A stretch of DNA of 64,000 nt, from positions 1 to 64,000 of the forward strand of contig NZ_JAGFVM010000003.1 in the NCBI RefSeq assembly GCF_017599325.1, read 5' to 3'. This DNA is from Marinilactibacillus kalidii. GTDB taxonomy: Bacteria > Bacillota > Bacilli > Lactobacillales > Carnobacteriaceae_A. The position numbers were made by a program, and so were the translations under genes. Below are positions 10,237 to 19,229 of this stretch, piece after piece. Each line of letters begins with the position of its first letter. The first letter of the stretch is position 1. The notes under the pieces were generated by a model. That model had not been told where the DNA came from. It made no database searches and saw only the letters and a program-made list of their open reading frames with translations.

Positions 10237-11148
10237 TTATGGCATCCAGAAATTTCTTTTTATTGTGCTGATCGCATAATCACCATGAATGTCTAACAAT
10301 TCGCCATCTTTCTGACCGTGTTGAGTTGAATAGAATGTTAGTTGAGCATTTGGCAAGCGAAAGGCATGCATTTTTTTATGAGATAAGTGATTCTGTTTAG
10401 TGAGTACCTTAAACAATAAAGTGAGTAATTCTAAAAAAGTTACTTTTTCAGCTAGTACAATTTCTAGCAAGCTATCTGTTGGGTCAGCAGTAGGATGTAT
10501 TGGAATACCGCCACCAAAAAATTTATGATTCACACATGCGACTAGTAATAAGTTAGAATAGCTTTTATCGGTTTCGGCAGACTCGATGTTCAAAGAAAAT
10601 GTTCGTTGTTTGAAATAGGCAGCGATGATTGAAATGAAATAAGCAGCATGACCCGTTAGCCTTTTTAATTTAGATTTGGATAGTTGGTAATTAACCATTC
10701 CATCTATTCCGGCACCAAAACTATTCACTGCATAGAAATAACCGTCTTCGTGTTTGACCTTTATGATGTCTAATTGCTTAGAAGCACCAAGTGATAAGAT
10801 CTCATCAAGAATGGCTTCGATTCCTATCATCCACTTGTGAGAACGTGCAAAATCGTTACCTGATCCGGTAGGGATATAGCCAATGGGTACACGTATATGA
10901 TGCTTTTCTAAAGCATTGACTACTTCATTAAGTGTCCCATCTCCGCCAACAACCACCAGTCGTTCGTTTTCTAATAAAGCATCGCCAGCTAGCTTAGCTA
11001 ATGCCGTAGCATGCTCCGAATATTCTGTGAGATGTATATGATAATCAACTGTATTTTTTAAACAATAGCGTTTAATGTCGTTTAAAGCTGTTCGTCCATT
11101 TCGAGAATGCTCATTTAAGATAAAGATAAGTTTATTTACTGGATTCAT
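10237..11148 (-). CDS. Diacylglycerol kinase family lipid kinase (YegS/DgkB-like)
   Basis: A 303-residue cytoplasmic or membrane-associated lipid kinase of the DAGK catalytic family. The nucleotide-binding motif VVVGGDGTLNEVVNAL is at about 61-76, followed by GYIPTGSGNDFAR; the NSFGAGIDG segment also fits the family. DgkB-type enzymes recycle diacylglycerol released by lipoteichoic-acid synthesis into phosphatidic acid. Other family members phosphorylate sphingoid or unknown lipids, so the substrate is not certain. The gene stands alone, divergent from the YitT gene and convergent with recD2. Confidence 0.85.
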   Translation of the reverse strand: MNPVNKLIFILNEHSRNGRTALNDIKRYCLKNTVDYHIHLTEYSEHATALAKLAGDALLENERLVVVGGDGTLNEVVNALEKHHIRVPIGYIPTGSGNDFARSHKWMIGIEAILDEILSLGASKQLDIIKVKHEDGYFYAVNSFGAGIDGMVNYQLSKSKLKRLTGHAAYFISIIAAYFKQRTFSLNIESAETDKSYSNLLLVACVNHKFFGGGIPIHPTADPTDSLLEIVLAEKVTFLELLTLLFKVLTKQNHLSHKKMHAFRLPNAQLTFYSTQHGQKDGELLDIHGDYAISTIKRNFWMP

Positions 11149-11305
11149 ATCTTAGCTCCATTCAGTTAGTAAAATCAGTATACGTTATATCTTTTGGAAG
11201 TAAATAGACAATGATAAATTACTCATGAATCCGCCAACAGGGTTGAGAAAAGGGATTATATAATGATAGAATGACTCGAGCTACAATTAACTGAGGAGGC
11301 ATTAT

Positions 11306-12187
11306 ATGTTAAAAATGGCAAGACGCTTTACCTTAAGTGCAATGGATTACGTTTATATTGTAATCGGATGCTTAATTACAGCAGTGGCATTTCAAGTGTT
11401 TTTATTGCCAAACGATATCGTATCTGGAGGAATAACAGGACTGTCAATCATTGCGAATAATCTATATGGATGGACACCTGCGATTTTTCAATATGCTGTT
11501 AATATTCCGTTATTAATTTTATGTTTCGTATTACTAGGGAAAGCAGCTGGTTATAAAACAATACTTGGAAGTATGTTACTGCCATTTTATCTGTTTTTCC
11601 TAGGAGACCTAACCCCTTTAACGACTGATCCGTTATTAGCGGCTTTATTTGGAGGGATATTTACTGGATTAGGTCTAGGGATTGTTTTTCGTGCGAAGGC
11701 AACTACTGGTGGAACAAGTATTATCGTTCAGATTCTTTATCAGTACGCACGCCTTCAATTTGGACTCAGCACGGTACTAGTTGATGGCACGGTTATTTTT
11801 CTAGCCTTGATTGTATTTGATCCAGAGACAGTCATGTATTCATTGATTTCTCTATTTATTATTTCTAGAACGATCGACTTGGTTCAACTTGGCTTTAATC
11901 GAAATAAAAATATCTTCATCATTTCAGATAATCCAAAAGAAATCAGAGAAGAAGTGTTGCATACCCTTCAAAGAGGCGTTACCAATCTTGGTGTACGTGG
12001 AGGATATGGAAATACAGAAAAAGACATGTTAATGGTTGTTATTCAAGAAAGAGAATTTACATTATTGAAAGAAGCGGTCTTAGAAGTTGATCCAGATGCC
12101 TTTGTTGTAGCGATGAGTGCTAGTGAGGTACTGGGGAGAGGATTCTCTTTACACAAACAATTTAACACGGACGATACAATCCGGTAA
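11306..12187 (+). CDS. YitT family membrane protein (DUF161 plus DUF2179)
   Basis: A 293-residue integral membrane protein. About five or six hydrophobic segments occupy residues 15-200 (VYIVIGCLITAVAFQVFLLP, FQYAVNIPLLILCFVLL, LLAALFGGIFTGLGLGIVF, VLVDGTVIFLALIVF). The family motif GGITGLSIIANNLYG and the glycine-rich RAKATTGGTSII follow the YitT pattern. Residues about 205-285 form a cytoplasmic DUF2179 domain (GVTNLGVRGGYGNTEKDMLMVVI). The substrate or role of this family is not established. GAGGAGG lies before ATG 11306. It is followed by the alaS T-box leader without an obvious separate terminator. Confidence 0.88.
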   Translation: MLKMARRFTLSAMDYVYIVIGCLITAVAFQVFLLPNDIVSGGITGLSIIANNLYGWTPAIFQYAVNIPLLILCFVLLGKAAGYKTILGSMLLPFYLFFLGDLTPLTTDPLLAALFGGIFTGLGLGIVFRAKATTGGTSIIVQILYQYARLQFGLSTVLVDGTVIFLALIVFDPETVMYSLISLFIISRTIDLVQLGFNRNKNIFIISDNPKEIREEVLHTLQRGVTNLGVRGGYGNTEKDMLMVVIQEREFTLLKEAVLEVDPDAFVVAMSASEVLGRGFSLHKQFNTDDTIR

Positions 12188-12229
12188 AATGATTGTTTAA
12201 CTGAAAGGCTGATAGGTATTGACTGATGA

Positions 12230-12488
12230 TAAAAACTAAGCTATACTCAGTCTGAATAAACTTTAGGATATAGTTCATGAACCAAGCTATTCAAGAGAGA
12301 TTCTTGCAAAGGTGAAAAAGAATCATAGCACATCATCAACTGCTCCCTAATGGATTGTATGAGAAATCATGCCGTTTCTTGGCGTTAACAAGACTAAAGA
12401 GGTAATGACAGACTGAATAGAGTCATTGCAAACAAGGTGGTACCGCGCGTAGACGTCCTTGTAGCAATGAACTCTATTCAGTTTTTTT
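12230..12488 (+). promoter_or_regulatory. T-box riboswitch (tRNA-Ala sensing) upstream of alaS
   Basis: A roughly 260-nt leader carries the universal T-box core AAGGTGGTACCGCG (12434-12447), whose bulge pairs with the uncharged tRNA acceptor end. The Stem I distal part appears around 12294-12325 (AGAGAG, a GAUUCUU/AAGAAUC stem). Alanine codons GCA (12328-12330) and GCT (12342-12344) are candidate specifiers; I cannot decide between them by eye. The terminator at the 3' end competes with the antiterminator formed by the T-box core. Uncharged tRNA-Ala should allow read-through into alaS. Confidence 0.92.
12412..12488 (+). terminator. Regulated terminator of the alaS T-box
   Basis: ACTGAATAGAGTCATTGC (12412-12429) pairs with GCAATGAACTCTATTCAGT (12463-12481), followed by a run of seven T. 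The loop contains the T-box core, so formation is mutually exclusive with the antiterminator. Confidence 0.9.
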
Positions 12489-12524
12489 GTTGAAAAATTT
12501 ATGAGATTGAAAGGATTGATCACT

Positions 12525-15170
12525 TTGAAAAAAGTAAATAGTGCCGAATTAAGACAACTGTATCTTGATTTTTTTGAAGAAAAAAATCATAAAATTGAAA
12601 AAAGTGCATCACTTGTTCCGATTGAAGACCCCTCACTACTTTGGGTGAACTCAGGTGTAGCAACCATGAAAAAATATTTTGATGGTACCGTAAAACCGAG
12701 TAACCCTAGAATCGCAAGTTCTCAAAAAAGTATTCGTACGAATGATATTGAGAATGTTGGAAGAACAGCAAGACACCATACATTATTTGAAATGCTTGGG
12801 AATTTTTCTATCGGAGATTATTTCAAGAAAGAAGCCATTCAATGGGCTTGGGAATTTTTGACTGATGAAAAGTGGATGGCTATGGATCCAGAGAAACTTT
12901 ACGTTACTGTCTATCCGGAAGATAAAGAAGCACATAAAATCTGGAGAGACGAAGTAGGGCTAAGTGAAGATCATATTGTTGAAGAAGAGGGAAACTTCTG
13001 GGACATCGGAGAAGGCCCGTGTGGTCCGAACTCAGAGATCTTTTATGACAGAGGCCCTGAATATAATGATTTGACAGAAGATGATCCTGAGAGTTACCCA
13101 GGTGGAGAAAATGAAAGATGGTTAGAGATCTGGAATTTAGTTTTTTCACAATTCAACCATAAACCAGATAATACCTATGATCCTCTTCCAAATAAAAACA
13201 TTGATACGGGCATGGGTCTTGAAAGAATGTTGTCAGTTATTCAAGATGTACCGACTAATTTTGAAACAGACCTGTTTATGCCAATCATTGAGCAAGTAGA
13301 AGAAATCTCTGGAAAACATTATCTTGAAGCACCAGAAAAAGGTATGAGTTTCAAAGTGATCGCTGATCATGTACGTGCAATTACTTTCGCTATTGGAGAC
13401 GGTGCTTTGCCTTCTAATGAAGGCCGTGGCTATGTCTTAAGAAGATTATTAAGACGTGCAATCATGCATGGACGTAAGCTTGGAATTGAAAAACCATTCT
13501 TAGCGCAACTGGTTCCAGTGGTTGGAGACATCATGAAAGCACATTACCCTGAAGTAACTGAAAAAGAAGATTTTATAGCTAAAGTTATTCTAAATGAAGA
13601 AGAACGATTCCATGAAACACTTGCTGAAGGCTTAGGTAGATTGAATGAAATAACTGAGCAAATTGTTAGTGATAAAGGTACTGTGATTAATGGTTCAGAT
13701 GCCTTCCAATTATATGATACATTTGGTTTTCCGATTGAATTAACAGAAGAGGTTGCGAGCGAAAAAGGATTAACAGTTGATCTTGATGGTTTCCAAGTTG
13801 AAATGGAAAAACAAAGAGAACGTGCGCGCTCTGCTCGTAGCGATGAAGGTTCAATGTCAGTCCAAAGTGATCTTTTAACAGCATTAGACAAAGAGAGTGA
13901 ATTTATTGGGTATGGACAAGTTGTAGCGGATGGAACACTTGAAACGATTCTTTCAGATGAATCATTTAAACAGTCCATTGAAAAAGGTCAAGTAGCGAAA
14001 TTGATTTTTGATGAGACACCTTTCTATGCTGAAAAAGGTGGACAAATTGGAGATACTGGCGTTATTAAAGACGAAAATGGAGAAGTCGTCGCGAATATTA
14101 CGGGTGTGAAATCCGCTCCTGCTGGACAACCATTGCATGAAGCTGAAATTGTTGGGACGCTAAAAACTGGCCAAAGCTATAGCCTGGAAGTGCATCGCAG
14201 TCGTCGCCATTTAATTGAAAGAAATCATACGGCAACGCACTTGTTGCACCAAGCACTTAAAGATGTTCTGGGAGATCACGCTAACCAAGCAGGGTCACTT
14301 GTAACGCCTGAGCAGTTGCGATTCGACTTTACTCACTTTGGACAAGTGACACCAGAAGAGTTGAAAAATATGGAAGAAATCGTGAATCAAAAAATATTTG
14401 CATCTATTCCTGTTTCAACAGTTGTGACATCTATTGAAGAAGCTAAAAAATTAGGCGCAATGGCGTTGTTTGGCGAAAAATATGGTGATAAAGTACGTGT
14501 TGTCATGATTGGAGAATATTCTAAAGAATTTTGTGGTGGGACGCATGTCTCAAATACATCAGACATCGGTTTATTTAAAATCATATCTGAATCAGGTATT
14601 GGTGCTGGAACAAGAAGAATTATCGCAAAAACGAGTGAAGGTTACTATAGATGGATGGAAAATCAATTAGCATTACTTCAAGATACAAGCGGGCTTGTTA
14701 AAGCACAGACAATTGAAGAAGTGCCTAATAAAGTATCACAATTGTTAGCTGATTTAAAATCAGTAAATCAAGAAAACGAATCGTTAAATGCTAAACTAGC
14801 AAACGCGCAAGCGGATGATGTTTTCAAACAAATAGAGGAAGTATCAGGCACAACCTATATCGCGCAAGAAGTTCAAGTTAAAGATATGAACCAATTGCGT
14901 CAGTTAGCAGATAAATGGAAACAGGAAGCTTTTTCTGATGTACTGGTATTAGGATTGAAAAATGACGATAAAGTAAATCTAATTGTATCGATGAGCGATC
15001 GAGCAATAAAAGCTGGATTGAAAGCTGGAGATTTGATTAAAGCTATTGCACCGAAAGTTGGCGGCGGCGGCGGTGGTCGTCCGGATATGGCGCAAGCTGG
15101 TGGAAAGAATCCAGAAGGTTTAGCAGATGCGTTAGCGTCTGTCAGCGATTGGATTTCTGAAAAACAATAA
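12525..15170 (+). CDS. alaS: Alanyl-tRNA synthetase
   Basis: Class II synthetase that charges tRNA-Ala. The catalytic core starts with the motif SAELRQLYLDFFEEKNH. The editing domain contains HTATHLLHQAL with the zinc-binding histidines, and FCGGTHV carries further ligands. The C-terminal C-Ala region ends in the glycine-rich VGGGGGGRPDMAQAGG. An in-frame ATG at 12501 lies directly behind the terminator T-run, while GAAAGGA at 12509-12515 is correctly placed for TTG 12525. I therefore choose the TTG start (881 residues), which also gives the usual N-terminus LKKVNSAELRQ. It is controlled by the T-box leader. Confidence 0.96.
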   Translation: MKKVNSAELRQLYLDFFEEKNHKIEKSASLVPIEDPSLLWVNSGVATMKKYFDGTVKPSNPRIASSQKSIRTNDIENVGRTARHHTLFEMLGNFSIGDYFKKEAIQWAWEFLTDEKWMAMDPEKLYVTVYPEDKEAHKIWRDEVGLSEDHIVEEEGNFWDIGEGPCGPNSEIFYDRGPEYNDLTEDDPESYPGGENERWLEIWNLVFSQFNHKPDNTYDPLPNKNIDTGMGLERMLSVIQDVPTNFETDLFMPIIEQVEEISGKHYLEAPEKGMSFKVIADHVRAITFAIGDGALPSNEGRGYVLRRLLRRAIMHGRKLGIEKPFLAQLVPVVGDIMKAHYPEVTEKEDFIAKVILNEEERFHETLAEGLGRLNEITEQIVSDKGTVINGSDAFQLYDTFGFPIELTEEVASEKGLTVDLDGFQVEMEKQRERARSARSDEGSMSVQSDLLTALDKESEFIGYGQVVADGTLETILSDESFKQSIEKGQVAKLIFDETPFYAEKGGQIGDTGVIKDENGEVVANITGVKSAPAGQPLHEAEIVGTLKTGQSYSLEVHRSRRHLIERNHTATHLLHQALKDVLGDHANQAGSLVTPEQLRFDFTHFGQVTPEELKNMEEIVNQKIFASIPVSTVVTSIEEAKKLGAMALFGEKYGDKVRVVMIGEYSKEFCGGTHVSNTSDIGLFKIISESGIGAGTRRIIAKTSEGYYRWMENQLALLQDTSGLVKAQTIEEVPNKVSQLLADLKSVNQENESLNAKLANAQADDVFKQIEEVSGTTYIAQEVQVKDMNQLRQLADKWKQEAFSDVLVLGLKNDDKVNLIVSMSDRAIKAGLKAGDLIKAIAPKVGGGGGGRPDMAQAGGKNPEGLADALASVSDWISEKQ

Positions 15171-15195
15171 TTTCCTAAATGAGAAGAAGTAAGTG

Positions 15196-15232
15196 AGGTC
15201 CCTTATTATATAAAGTTTTCTTCTAGGGACCT
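15196..15232. repeat. Short inverted repeat downstream of alaS
   Basis: AGGTCCCT (15196-15203) and AGGGACCT (15225-15232) form a perfect 8-bp stem with a 21-nt AT-rich loop. No T-run follows on either strand, so it is not a standard intrinsic terminator. A competing pairing of AGAAGAA (15182-15188) with TTCTTCT near 15218 is possible. It may be an end-processing or factor-dependent structure. Confidence 0.35.
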
Positions 15233-15276
15233 GACAATACTTGAAAAGATAAAAGAATAAACCGCGTGAAAGGTCA

Positions 15277-15305
15277 TTGTGCTTTCTACTAATTTCTTGT
15301 AAAAT
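15277..15305 (+). promoter_or_regulatory. Promoter candidate for ireB-ruvX-DUF1292
   Basis: TTGTGC (15277-15282), a 17-bp spacer and TAAAAT (15300-15305) lie about 70 bp before the ireB start. This supports a separate transcript after alaS. Confidence 0.6.
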
Positions 15306-15372
15306 AATAACACATAAGCTTTATCCAAAGACAAAATTAAAGACTTTGCTTATGAAGTACGGAGGGAGATCA

Positions 15373-15630
15373 ATGACTTCAAACGATCATACAGTACGCT
15401 TTAGTGTAGATAATAATCAAGAACACAATGTAGAAGATACACTCAAAATGGTGTATAAGGCACTTGAAGAGAAAGGGTATAATCCAATTAATCAAATCGT
15501 GGGTTATTTACTTTCTGGAGATCCAGCTTATATACCAAGACACAACGATGCTAGAAATCTGATCAAGCGACATGAAAGAGATGAGATTTTAGAAGAGTTA
15601 ATGACAAAGTATCTGGAAAGTGATAAATAA
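15373..15630 (+). CDS. ireB: IreB family regulatory phosphoprotein (UPF0297)
   Basis: An 85-residue protein of the IreB/YrzL family. In Enterococcus faecalis IreB is a substrate of the Ser/Thr kinase IreK and a negative regulator of cephalosporin resistance. The family core is visible: [60 protein letters not shown]. The start is set by GGAGGGAG at about 15361 directly before ATG 15373; upstream in-frame codons run through the promoter. It is 2 bp from ruvX, so translation is probably coupled. The ireB-ruvX-DUF1292 order is widespread in Firmicutes. Confidence 0.95.
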   Translation: MTSNDHTVRFSVDNNQEHNVEDTLKMVYKALEEKGYNPINQIVGYLLSGDPAYIPRHNDARNLIKRHERDEILEELMTKYLESDK

Positions 15631-15632
15631 GC

Positions 15633-16058
15633 ATGCGTATAATGGGATTAGATGTCGGTTCTAGAACGATCGGCATTGCTGTGAGTGATCCACTGGGTTG
15701 GACAGCACAAGGGATAGAAATCATCAAAATCAATGAAGATAAAGGTGATTATGGTATTGAACGCATGAAAGAACTGGCTACGACGTATGAAGTCGAGCGA
15801 TTCATTGTAGGCTTACCAAAAAATATGGATAGTTCGATAGGTCCGAGGGCAGAAGCGTCATTTCAATATGGTAAACTACTTGAAGAGACCTTTGGACTTC
15901 CAGTAGAATATCAAGACGAGCGTCTGACGACAATGCAAGCCAATCGTATGTTGATTGAAGAAGGAAATGCGTCTCGAAAAAAACGAAAGCAAGTAATCGA
16001 TAAGCTAGCAGCAGTGATGATTCTGCAAGGCTATCTAGATCGACTAGCAAACAACTAA
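15633..16058 (+). CDS. ruvX: Holliday junction resolvase-like protein RuvX/YqgF
   Basis: A 141-residue RNase H-fold protein. The N-terminal [16 protein letters not shown] holds the first catalytic aspartate. [17 protein letters not shown] and [17 protein letters not shown] carry the remaining conserved acidic motif (DERLTT). Family members are implicated in 5' end processing of pre-16S rRNA and in junction resolution. Length is normal. It sits between ireB and the DUF1292 gene in a tight operon. Confidence 0.94.
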   Translation: MRIMGLDVGSRTIGIAVSDPLGWTAQGIEIIKINEDKGDYGIERMKELATTYEVERFIVGLPKNMDSSIGPRAEASFQYGKLLEETFGLPVEYQDERLTTMQANRMLIEEGNASRKKRKQVIDKLAAVMILQGYLDRLANN

Positions 16059-16078
16059 TACTAAGGAGATGTTAAAAA

Positions 16079-16423
16079 ATGGCACACGACCATAACCACG
16101 ACCATGACCACGAACACGAACATGACCACGAACACGAACATGAACACGGTCACGAACATATTACACTGATTGATGAAGAGGGTAATGAAGAATTATTCGA
16201 AATTTTATTTACGTTTGATTCGGATGATTTTGAAAAATCATATGTACTTGTATACCCAGCAGGCACAAACGAAGGGGAAGAAGTAGAATTATCTGCTTTC
16301 TCCTATACAGAAGCTGACGGTGGACTTGAAGGAACATTGAGTTCTATCGATTCTGATGAAGAATGGGAAATGATTGAAGAAGTCCTAAATACTTTCATCG
16401 AAGAAGAAGACGAAGAAGCATAA
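16079..16423 (+). CDS. DUF1292 (UPF0473/YrzB) protein with a His-rich N-terminus
   Basis: A 114-residue acidic cytoplasmic protein. Residues 28-114 are the DUF1292 domain (ITLIDEEGNEELFEILFTFDSDDFEKSYVLVYPA ...). Residues 3-27 form a near-perfect alternating His-Asp/Glu run with 13 histidines, one at every second position. Such a tail can bind zinc, nickel or copper, but metal binding is inference. The function of DUF1292 is unknown; its position after ireB and ruvX is conserved. AAGGAGATG lies before ATG 16079, and a terminator follows the stop. Confidence 0.9.
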   Translation: MAHDHNHDHDHEHEHDHEHEHEHGHEHITLIDEEGNEELFEILFTFDSDDFEKSYVLVYPAGTNEGEEVELSAFSYTEADGGLEGTLSSIDSDEEWEMIEEVLNTFIEEEDEEA

Positions 16424-16430
16424 TAAATAA

Positions 16431-16478
16431 GAAAATAGCCATGAGAAATGATTAGTATGATTTCACATGGCTATTTTA
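16431..16478 (+). terminator. Terminator after the ireB-ruvX-DUF1292 operon
   Basis: AAAATAGCCATGAGAAAT and ATGATTTCACATGGCTATTTT form a long stem with one small interior loop, ending in a T-rich tail. Confidence 0.85.
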
Positions 16479-16549
16479 CTATATACATATGTAGTTACTG
16501 AAAATCTCATTAAAGATTTCCAGTAAAACGGAACGATTAGAAAATAACC

Positions 16550-16578
16550 TTTAATCTAAAGTGTGTATTGTGTATAAT
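16550..16578 (+). promoter_or_regulatory. Promoter candidate for mltG
   Basis: TTTAAT (16550-16555), a 17-bp spacer and a perfect TATAAT (16573-16578) lie 40 bp before the mltG start. The -35 is poor. Confidence 0.5.
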
Positions 16579-16617
16579 AAAACAGATATAAACATTTTGA
16601 AAAGGAATGGGTCAAAT

Positions 16618-17700
16618 ATGCCAGACCAGGAGTCAACACATACTGTACGTAAAATCGTACTGAGTATTGTAGCAATTCTGATCGTGTTACTTATCGTATT
16701 GGGCTTTTCGAGTTATCACTACTATACTTCTTCTCTAGAACCTTTAGATCCAGATAGTAATGAAGAGATACCTGTTGAAATTCCTATTGGTTCGTCCCGA
16801 ACAGATATTGCCAGAATATTGGAAGAAAAAGGTATCATAAATAGTGCCTTTGTGTTTAATTATCATCTTAGATTTAATGGTGAGCAAGGATTTCAGGCAG
16901 GATATTACCTGTTTTCTCCAGCGCTGTCTTCTGACGAAATCGTTCAGAGTTTAAAAGAAGGCGGATCTCCAATAACTGAAGAATCAGCGGGTAGACTAAC
17001 GATACCTGAAGGGTATACGGTTGAACAAATTGCTGTTGTGATGGATGATCAAACTGACTTTACTGAAGACGAGTTTTTCGATCTGATCAAAAGTGAATCA
17101 TTTTTGAAAGAAAAGGTAGATGAGTTTCCTGATTTATTGACCAGTGCTTATGAGGCTAGGGAAGAAACGATCTATGCGTTAGAAGGATATTTATATCCGG
17201 CAACTTATGAGTTTAACGATGATACAACACTGGAGGAAGTTGTTACACAAATGATCTCCAGAATGGATCAAGTTATGGAACCTTATTATGCAGATATTCA
17301 AGACAAAGAGACGACCGTTCACGCTATCTTGACAATGGCATCTTTCATTGAAAGAGAAGGGATAACGTTTGAAGACCGAGAGATTATCTCTGGTGTATTT
17401 TATAATCGATTAGCGATTGATATGCCTTTGCAAACGGATGTCAGTGTGACATATGCGCTTGGTGAACATCAAGAGAGGATTACTTATGATGATCTTGAAA
17501 CGGATTCTCCATACAATCTTTATCAGCATAGAGGCTTAGGGCCGGGACCGGTAAATAGTCCAGCAGAAGATTCTATTAAAGCGAGTGTCAATCCAGCTGA
17601 GACAGACTATTATTACTTTATTGCTGATCTATCTACAAAAGAAGTATACTTTTCTGAAACGTACCAGCAACATTTAGAATTACAAAATGAATTAAATTAA
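16618..17700 (+). CDS. mltG: Endolytic murein transglycosylase MltG
   Basis: A 360-residue membrane-anchored lytic transglycosylase that cuts nascent glycan strands during peripheral wall synthesis. A single transmembrane segment ([24 protein letters not shown]) lies near the N-terminus, then an extracellular LysM-like region. The YceG catalytic domain contains the catalytic glutamate in MASFIEREG and the motifs [13 protein letters not shown] and [27 protein letters not shown] 19 codons upstream opens the same frame but overlaps the -10 box. AAAAGGAAT at about 16600 supports ATG 16618. Confidence 0.94.
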   Translation: MPDQESTHTVRKIVLSIVAILIVLLIVLGFSSYHYYTSSLEPLDPDSNEEIPVEIPIGSSRTDIARILEEKGIINSAFVFNYHLRFNGEQGFQAGYYLFSPALSSDEIVQSLKEGGSPITEESAGRLTIPEGYTVEQIAVVMDDQTDFTEDEFFDLIKSESFLKEKVDEFPDLLTSAYEAREETIYALEGYLYPATYEFNDDTTLEEVVTQMISRMDQVMEPYYADIQDKETTVHAILTMASFIEREGITFEDREIISGVFYNRLAIDMPLQTDVSVTYALGEHQERITYDDLETDSPYNLYQHRGLGPGPVNSPAEDSIKASVNPAETDYYYFIADLSTKEVYFSETYQQHLELQNELN

Positions 17701-17731
17701 AGCATTGAGCCTTAATGGCTCAGTGCTTTTA
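17701..17731 (+). terminator. Terminator after mltG
   Basis: AGCATTGAGCC, a TTAAT loop and GGCTCAGTGCT are followed by TTTTATT. The T-tail is moderate and some read-through to udk, 58 bp further, is possible. Confidence 0.75.
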
Positions 17732-17788
17732 TTGAGAAAATCGAATCAACTCTGTCGTATGAGTGTTCACTTGAGAGGAAAATTAAAT

Positions 17789-18424
17789 ATGAAGAAAACT
17801 AAACCAATTGTAATAGGCGTAACAGGTGGATCAGGAAGCGGTAAAACGAGTGTAAGTCAGGCGATTTATAATCATTTCCCAGGGCGTTCTATTATGATGT
17901 TAGAACAAGATTCTTATTATAAAAACCAGGATCATCTTGAATTTGAAGAAAGATTAAATACAAATTATGATCATCCATTTGCATTTGACATAGATTTACT
18001 CATTCAACATTTAAATAAATTAGTGAATTACGAAAAGATTGAAAAGCCTGTTTACGATTATACTAAGCACACTAGAAGCGATGAAATTGTCGTGCAAGAC
18101 CCTAAAGAAGTTATCATCCTTGAAGGGATTCTTATTCTTGAAGATGCTCGGTTAAGAGACATGATGGACATTAAAGTTTACGTGGATACGGATGATGATA
18201 TTAGAATTATTCGAAGAATTAAACGCGATATTGAAGAACGTGCACGAACATTAGACCATGTAATCGAGCAATATCTTACAGTAGTCAAACCAATGCATAC
18301 ACAATTTATTGAACCGACTAAAAAACATGCAGACATCATCATACCTGAAGGTGGAAGAAATCAAGTTGCCATAGATTTAATGACGACAAAAATTGATACG
18401 ATTTTCAAAAACCGTTCTCTTTAA
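17789..18424 (+). CDS. udk: Uridine kinase
   Basis: A 211-residue kinase that phosphorylates uridine and cytidine in pyrimidine salvage. The P-loop [15 protein letters not shown] is at about 10-24. The substrate loop [11 protein letters not shown], then [11 protein letters not shown] and [10 protein letters not shown]-type segments, follow the PRK/uridine kinase pattern. The lid motif [16 protein letters not shown] is present. Upstream in-frame ATGs run through the mltG terminator; GAGAGG before ATG 17789 fixes the start. It complements the de novo pyr operon at 45911-55703. Confidence 0.94.
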   Translation: MKKTKPIVIGVTGGSGSGKTSVSQAIYNHFPGRSIMMLEQDSYYKNQDHLEFEERLNTNYDHPFAFDIDLLIQHLNKLVNYEKIEKPVYDYTKHTRSDEIVVQDPKEVIILEGILILEDARLRDMMDIKVYVDTDDDIRIIRRIKRDIEERARTLDHVIEQYLTVVKPMHTQFIEPTKKHADIIIPEGGRNQVAIDLMTTKIDTIFKNRSL

Positions 18425-18461
18425 TTGAAAAATGCTTGTTATTTATTTCATAAAAAAACGC

Positions 18462-18547
18462 TTTACAAGATGTTAAGTTCGTGGTATCTTGATTCCATTG
18501 AGATTCTGATCTCGTGTTTGAATCGATATAGCAAAGTATAGTATACT
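18462..18547 (+). promoter_or_regulatory. Two promoter candidates upstream of greA
   Basis: The first is TTTACA (18462-18467), a 17-bp spacer and TATCTT (18485-18490). The second is TTGAAT (18518-18523), an 18-bp spacer and TATACT (18542-18547). Either would give greA its own transcript after udk. Confidence 0.5.
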
Positions 18548-18606
18548 AATCAGAATACATGTTTGATCAGGTTTATAACGAAATATATTATGGGGTGAAG
18601 CACGTG

Positions 18607-19080
18607 ATGACAGAAAAAGTATATCCAATGACTTTAGAAGGTAAAGAAAATTTGGAGAAAGAATTAGAAGAATTAAAAACAGTAAAAAGAAAAGAAGTTG
18701 TAGAGCGTATCAAGATTGCGCGTGGTTTTGGTGATTTATCCGAGAACTCTGAGTATGAATCAGCAAAAGATGAACAAGCATTTATCGAAGGACGAATCAG
18801 CACTGTTGAGAACATGTTAGCAAATGCTGAAATTATCGATAATTCTAAAGCTAAGACAGATGAAGTTTCTCTTGGACGTTCTGTAATCTTTAAAGAATTA
18901 CCAGATGGCATCGATGAAGAGTATACAATCGTTGGAAAAGCAGAAGCAGATCCATTTTCTGGAAAAATTTCTAATGAATCTCCTATCGCCCAAGCGCTTC
19001 TTGGTAAAAAAGTAGGGGAAAAGGTCGAAATCAGTACACCAGGTGGTTCGATGACTGTCCAAATCACGAAAGTATTTTAA
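18607..19080 (+). CDS. greA: Transcription elongation factor GreA
   Basis: A 157-residue factor that enters the RNA polymerase secondary channel and rescues backtracked complexes by transcript cleavage. The N-terminal coiled coil is visible with the acidic tip ([27 protein letters not shown]). The C-terminal FKBP-like domain follows ([37 protein letters not shown]). GGGGTGA before ATG 18607 sets the start; an in-frame ATG at 18559 has no such site. Length matches the usual 157-158 residues. A strong terminator follows. Confidence 0.96.
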   Translation: MTEKVYPMTLEGKENLEKELEELKTVKRKEVVERIKIARGFGDLSENSEYESAKDEQAFIEGRISTVENMLANAEIIDNSKAKTDEVSLGRSVIFKELPDGIDEEYTIVGKAEADPFSGKISNESPIAQALLGKKVGEKVEISTPGGSMTVQITKVF

Positions 19081-19093
19081 TAGAAAACTTATC

Positions 19094-19130
19094 AAGGAAC
19101 AAAAGACAATAATCTTTTGTTCCTTTTTTT
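19094..19130 (+). terminator. Terminator after greA
   Basis: A perfect 13-bp stem AAGGAACAAAAGA/TCTTTTGTTCCTT with a CAATAA loop, followed by seven or more T. Confidence 0.93.
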
Positions 19131-19168
19131 AATAACTCATACTTAAGGCTGATTTTTCTCAAACAGTA

Positions 19169-19197
19169 GTGCGGTAAGTACGATTATCGATTATACT
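19169..19197 (+). promoter_or_regulatory. Candidate liaFSR promoter with no recognisable -35
   Basis: A -10 TATACT (19192-19197) has GTGCGG at the -35 position. GCGGTAAGTAC and the small palindrome CGATTATCG precede it. A poor -35 is typical of activator-dependent promoters. Autoregulation by LiaR is known in related bacteria, but the operator here is inference. Confidence 0.4.
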
Positions 19198-19229
19198 ATA
19201 GATACAATCAATCTTAAGGGGTATGTAAA

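Noticed and set aside
12501-12524. ATG start for alaS eight codons upstream
   Set aside because: It follows the T-box terminator directly without a ribosome site; TTG 12525 has GAAAGGA at good spacing and gives the usual N-terminus.
18588-19067. 159-codon open frame opposite greA
   Set aside because: It is a shadow of greA with Ser/Phe-rich composition and no family resemblance or ribosome site.
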